From Pseudogulbenkiania ferrooxidans 2002 (GTDB lineage Bacteria; Pseudomonadota; Gammaproteobacteria; Burkholderiales; Chromobacteriaceae), in NCBI RefSeq assembly GCF_000174355.1, contig NZ_ACIS01000004.1, positions 252,924-316,923 on the forward strand: a DNA stretch of 64,000 bases, given 5' to 3'. The notes beneath the pieces were generated by a model. That model searched no databases. It saw only the letters and a list, made by a program, of their open reading frames with translations, and was not told where the DNA came from. The translations under genes and the position numbers were made by a program. Shown here piece after piece: positions 61,524 to 64,000 of the stretch (position 1 is its first letter; each line of letters starts with the position of its first letter).

Positions 61524-62492
61524 ATGAGTGTCAGTTTTCCAACGTTGCCGAACGATGCCAGCACGGCCAGCCAGCGCCTCGCCGTCGACCCCGGCCAGAC
61601 CGCCGCCTTGCAGGTAGCCGCACGCAAAGACCCGCAAGCCGCGATCAAGGCCGCCGCACAACAGTTCGAGTCCCTGTTCATGGGAACCTTGTTGAAGACC
61701 ATGCGCGAGACGTCGTTCGATGGCGAGGAGGACAGCAATGCCATGGGTACCTACCGCGGCATGCTGGACCAGCAATTGCTCCAGACCATGAGCAAATCGG
61801 GAGGGGTGGGCCTGGCCGATGTCCTGTCGCGGCAGCTGGCCCATGCCGCGCAACTGGATAATGATGCGTCCCCCACGGTCGAGCGCTTGGCACCGGCGTC
61901 CTCCATGCTGCCGATGGTCAACCAGGCCATCCGTGCGTATCAGACCATGCAGTCGAAGGCGGCTGTAGGGTTGACCAACCCCGCAAGCGAAGCCCCAAGC
62001 CCGACGACGGGCGCCGTGGGCGGCACGGCCGAGTCCTTCGTGACCTCCCTGTTACCTCACGCCAGGGACGCCGCCCAGCAACTGGGGGTAGCGCCGGAAC
62101 TGGTGCTGGCGCATGCGGCGCTAGAGAGCGGCTGGGGAAAACGCTCGATCAAGACGGCTGACGGCAAGGAGAGCCACAACCTGTTCGGCATCAAGGCCGG
62201 CGCCAACTGGCAGGGCGATTCCGTCGATGTCTTGACCACCGAGTACGTGAACGGCAATGCCGTCAAGAAAATAGATAAATTCCGCGCCTACGCGTCCTAC
62301 AGTGAGGCCTTTGCCGACTACGCCAAGTTGCTCTCCGGTTCGTCGCGCTACCAGTCCGCCCTGAACCAGGGGGGCGACATGCTGGCATTCGCGCGAGGGC
62401 TGCAAAGTGGAGGCTATGCCACCGATCCCCACTACGCCCAGAAGCTGGTGGGGGTGATGGGTGCGGTTTCCCAGCGTTCTCGCGGGGCTTAA
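61524..62492 (+). CDS. flgJ: Flagellar rod-cap and peptidoglycan hydrolase FlgJ
   Basis: 322 aa. The N-terminal rod-capping domain (AAAQQFESLFMGTLLKTMRE) is joined to a C-terminal beta-N-acetylglucosaminidase (glycoside hydrolase 73) with catalytic Glu in LAHAALESGWGKRSI and the NLFGIKAGANW segment. It opens the cell wall for rod growth. The two-domain form is typical of beta/gamma-proteobacteria. Confidence 0.96.
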   Translation: MSVSFPTLPNDASTASQRLAVDPGQTAALQVAARKDPQAAIKAAAQQFESLFMGTLLKTMRETSFDGEEDSNAMGTYRGMLDQQLLQTMSKSGGVGLADVLSRQLAHAAQLDNDASPTVERLAPASSMLPMVNQAIRAYQTMQSKAAVGLTNPASEAPSPTTGAVGGTAESFVTSLLPHARDAAQQLGVAPELVLAHAALESGWGKRSIKTADGKESHNLFGIKAGANWQGDSVDVLTTEYVNGNAVKKIDKFRAYASYSEAFADYAKLLSGSSRYQSALNQGGDMLAFARGLQSGGYATDPHYAQKLVGVMGAVSQRSRGA

Positions 62493-62540
62493 GGCTCAAG
62501 ATCGTGCCGGGCAGGCCGATATAGCAATCAGAGGTGCGAT

Positions 62541-64000
62541 ATGGGTACGAGTATTTTTTCGATCGGCGTCAGCGGGCTGAATGCGGCGCAAGGCGCCCTG
62601 ACGGTGACCAGCCACAACATCAGCAACGTCAACACTGCCGGCTACACCCGTCAGGTGACGCAGCAGGCTGCGCGTTACCCGCAGAGTGCCAGCTACGGTT
62701 TCATCGGGCAGGGGGTCGACCTGACCCACGTCAACCGGGTCTACGACGATTACCTGACCCAGCAGGTGCAAAGCGCCCAGGCCACGGATAGTTACTACTC
62801 GGGCCAGCTGGATTTCCTCAAGCAGGTGGACTCCCTGATGGCGGATTCGACGGTCGGTGTCAGTCCCTCGCTGCAGGACTTCTTCGGCAGCCTGCAAACC
62901 CTGTCGTCCGACCCGTCCGCCATCCCCAGCCGGCAGACAGCGATCAACAACGCCCAGGCATTGGCCACCAAGTTTCGCACCCTGGATGGCCAGCTGCAGG
63001 AAATGGCCAGCGGGGTGAGCACCCGCATCAAGGCCTCTGTGGACACCATCAATGGTTTGGCCAGCCAGATCGCGGACCTCAACCAGCGCATCTCCGGGCT
63101 GACCGTGAAGACCTCCGGCGGTACCACGCTCAGCGCCCCCAACGATCTCTTGGATCAGCGCGATCAGGCCATTCTGGAGCTCAACAAACAGGTGAAGGCC
63201 TCGGTAGTGCCGCAATCGGATGGCTCCTACAGCGTGTTCATCGGCAATGGACAGACCCTGGTGCTAGGTAACCAGGCCAACCAGCTCGCCACGCAGCCGG
63301 ACCCGGCCGATCCACAGCAACTGCAGCTGGTGTACCAGAGCACCAGTGGCAGCAATACGGTGATTCCGACCAGCCTGATCCAAGGCGGGGCGTTGGGTGG
63401 GTTGTTCGACTTTCGGGATAATACCCTGACCGAGGCACGGACCCGGCTGGGCAATCTGGCCATCGATTTCGCCACCGCGATCAATTATCAGCAGCAACTC
63501 GGGCTGGATCTGAATGGCCAGCCCGGCCAGCCCTTGTTCACCGACCTGAGCGCTTACGCCAGCGATCCGCGCGGTGCGGCCAGTGCCTTGCAGGTGACCA
63601 TGACCGATCCGAAGGGATTGGCTACCGCATCCAACCTGAAACCGGGCAGCCCGGCGGTATCGCCGACCGGTAGTGGCCTCACCATCAGCGGGGTCTACAG
63701 TACCTTGCCGGGTAATTATGGTTGGTCGTCCGCCAGTGCCGCCGGCGCACCGGACGTGACCGCCCATCCGTCTTACAACCTGACCAGCCTTTCGATCGAC
63801 AGCACGACCATGACGGCGACCGTCGTCAACGGTGCCGGGACGACCACGTACAACGTGGTGCCGCAGCCGAATGTCGAGAACGGATACAAGCTGGTATCGG
63901 GTAGCCCGGCCGTCGATGCCGGCATTGCATTCAAGCTCTCGGGCCAGTTGACCACGGGACTGACGCTGTCCGTCGTTCCCAATGCGGCCCCGATCGGAGC
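62541..64000 (+). CDS. flgK: Flagellar hook-associated protein FlgK, 3' end outside the window
   Basis: 486 codons of hook-filament junction protein HAP1 are present, open to the end of the window. Translation starts MGTSIFSIGVSGLNAAQGAL, then HNISNVNTAGYTRQV and GFIGQGVDLTHVNRVYDDYL; the coiled-coil domain region and beta-rich middle follow, all typical of FlgK (usual length 550-700 aa). The start at 62541 follows GAGGTGCG. flgL is expected next. Confidence 0.95.
   Translation, partial: MGTSIFSIGVSGLNAAQGALTVTSHNISNVNTAGYTRQVTQQAARYPQSASYGFIGQGVDLTHVNRVYDDYLTQQVQSAQATDSYYSGQLDFLKQVDSLMADSTVGVSPSLQDFFGSLQTLSSDPSAIPSRQTAINNAQALATKFRTLDGQLQEMASGVSTRIKASVDTINGLASQIADLNQRISGLTVKTSGGTTLSAPNDLLDQRDQAILELNKQVKASVVPQSDGSYSVFIGNGQTLVLGNQANQLATQPDPADPQQLQLVYQSTSGSNTVIPTSLIQGGALGGLFDFRDNTLTEARTRLGNLAIDFATAINYQQQLGLDLNGQPGQPLFTDLSAYASDPRGAASALQVTMTDPKGLATASNLKPGSPAVSPTGSGLTISGVYSTLPGNYGWSSASAAGAPDVTAHPSYNLTSLSIDSTTMTATVVNGAGTTTYNVVPQPNVENGYKLVSGSPAVDAGIAFKLSGQLTTGLTLSVVPNAAPIG

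Overview
The window is GC-rich (roughly 65% by eye) chromosome from a beta-proteobacterium, most probably Neisseriales/Chromobacteriaceae. The basis is a collinear flgBCDEFGHIJK operon with a sigma-54-type promoter, the protein style of the housekeeping genes, and a Mu-like prophage. No rRNA or tRNA is present to fix the genus.

Region 1 (1 to about 29.3 kb) is a Mu-like transposable prophage that runs off the left edge. Nearly all genes are on the minus strand, so the phage map reads right to left. An S24/XRE repressor (plus strand) faces a Ner-type regulator, then the MuA-type DDE transposase, the MuB-type ATPase and a chain of tightly overlapping small early genes (DUF3164 and GemA among them). 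The Mor activator follows, then lysis (M15 endolysin, holin, Rz with embedded Rz1), packaging (gp27, gp28), portal, head (gp30 with a C-terminal nuclease-like domain, G, protease I, major head T), and tail/baseplate (gp35 to gp45, including a -1 frameshift tail chaperone). Two genes interrupt this order. Both lie on the opposite strand and are AT-richer than their surroundings: 11085-11765 and 19708-21084. They look like cargo (moron) genes; the second carries an R-x4-H motif of HEPN-nuclease type and is the best candidate here for an undescribed phage-encoded defence or toxin protein. Iterated 10-bp repeats at 29243-29271 probably mark the transposase-binding end of the prophage, next to the 3' end of a host glutathione S-transferase gene.

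Region 2 (29.3-41 kb) is host: the GST, a GFA/CENP-V-fold protein, then a large minus-strand chemotaxis operon (cheY, mcp, STAS, cheA, mcp, cheW, cheR, cheB, REC-EAL phosphodiesterase). A perfect FNR/ANR-type box (TTGAT-N4-ATCAA) lies in its AT-rich upstream region, suggesting oxygen control of this chemosensory and c-di-GMP module.

Region 3 (41-46 kb) has an MFS transporter and an M20 amidohydrolase divergent from a LysR regulator, with a perfect palindrome between them. Region 4 (45-51 kb) is a btsT-yjiX-yjiA pyruvate/peptide-carbon module, in which yjiA has a +1-base frameshift, divergent from a Cache-domain NarL-type two-component system. Region 5 holds an ABC-F ATPase (YheS type), tsaD and an OsmC-family protein. 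Region 6 (55 kb to the end) is the flagellar rod/hook operon, with flgK cut by the window edge.

Two families of intergenic palindromic repeats were found by comparing intergenic sequences. Family 1 has three copies, each ending 2-3 bp after a stop codon (46216, 50907, 53190). Family 2 has two copies, one nested inside a family 1 element.
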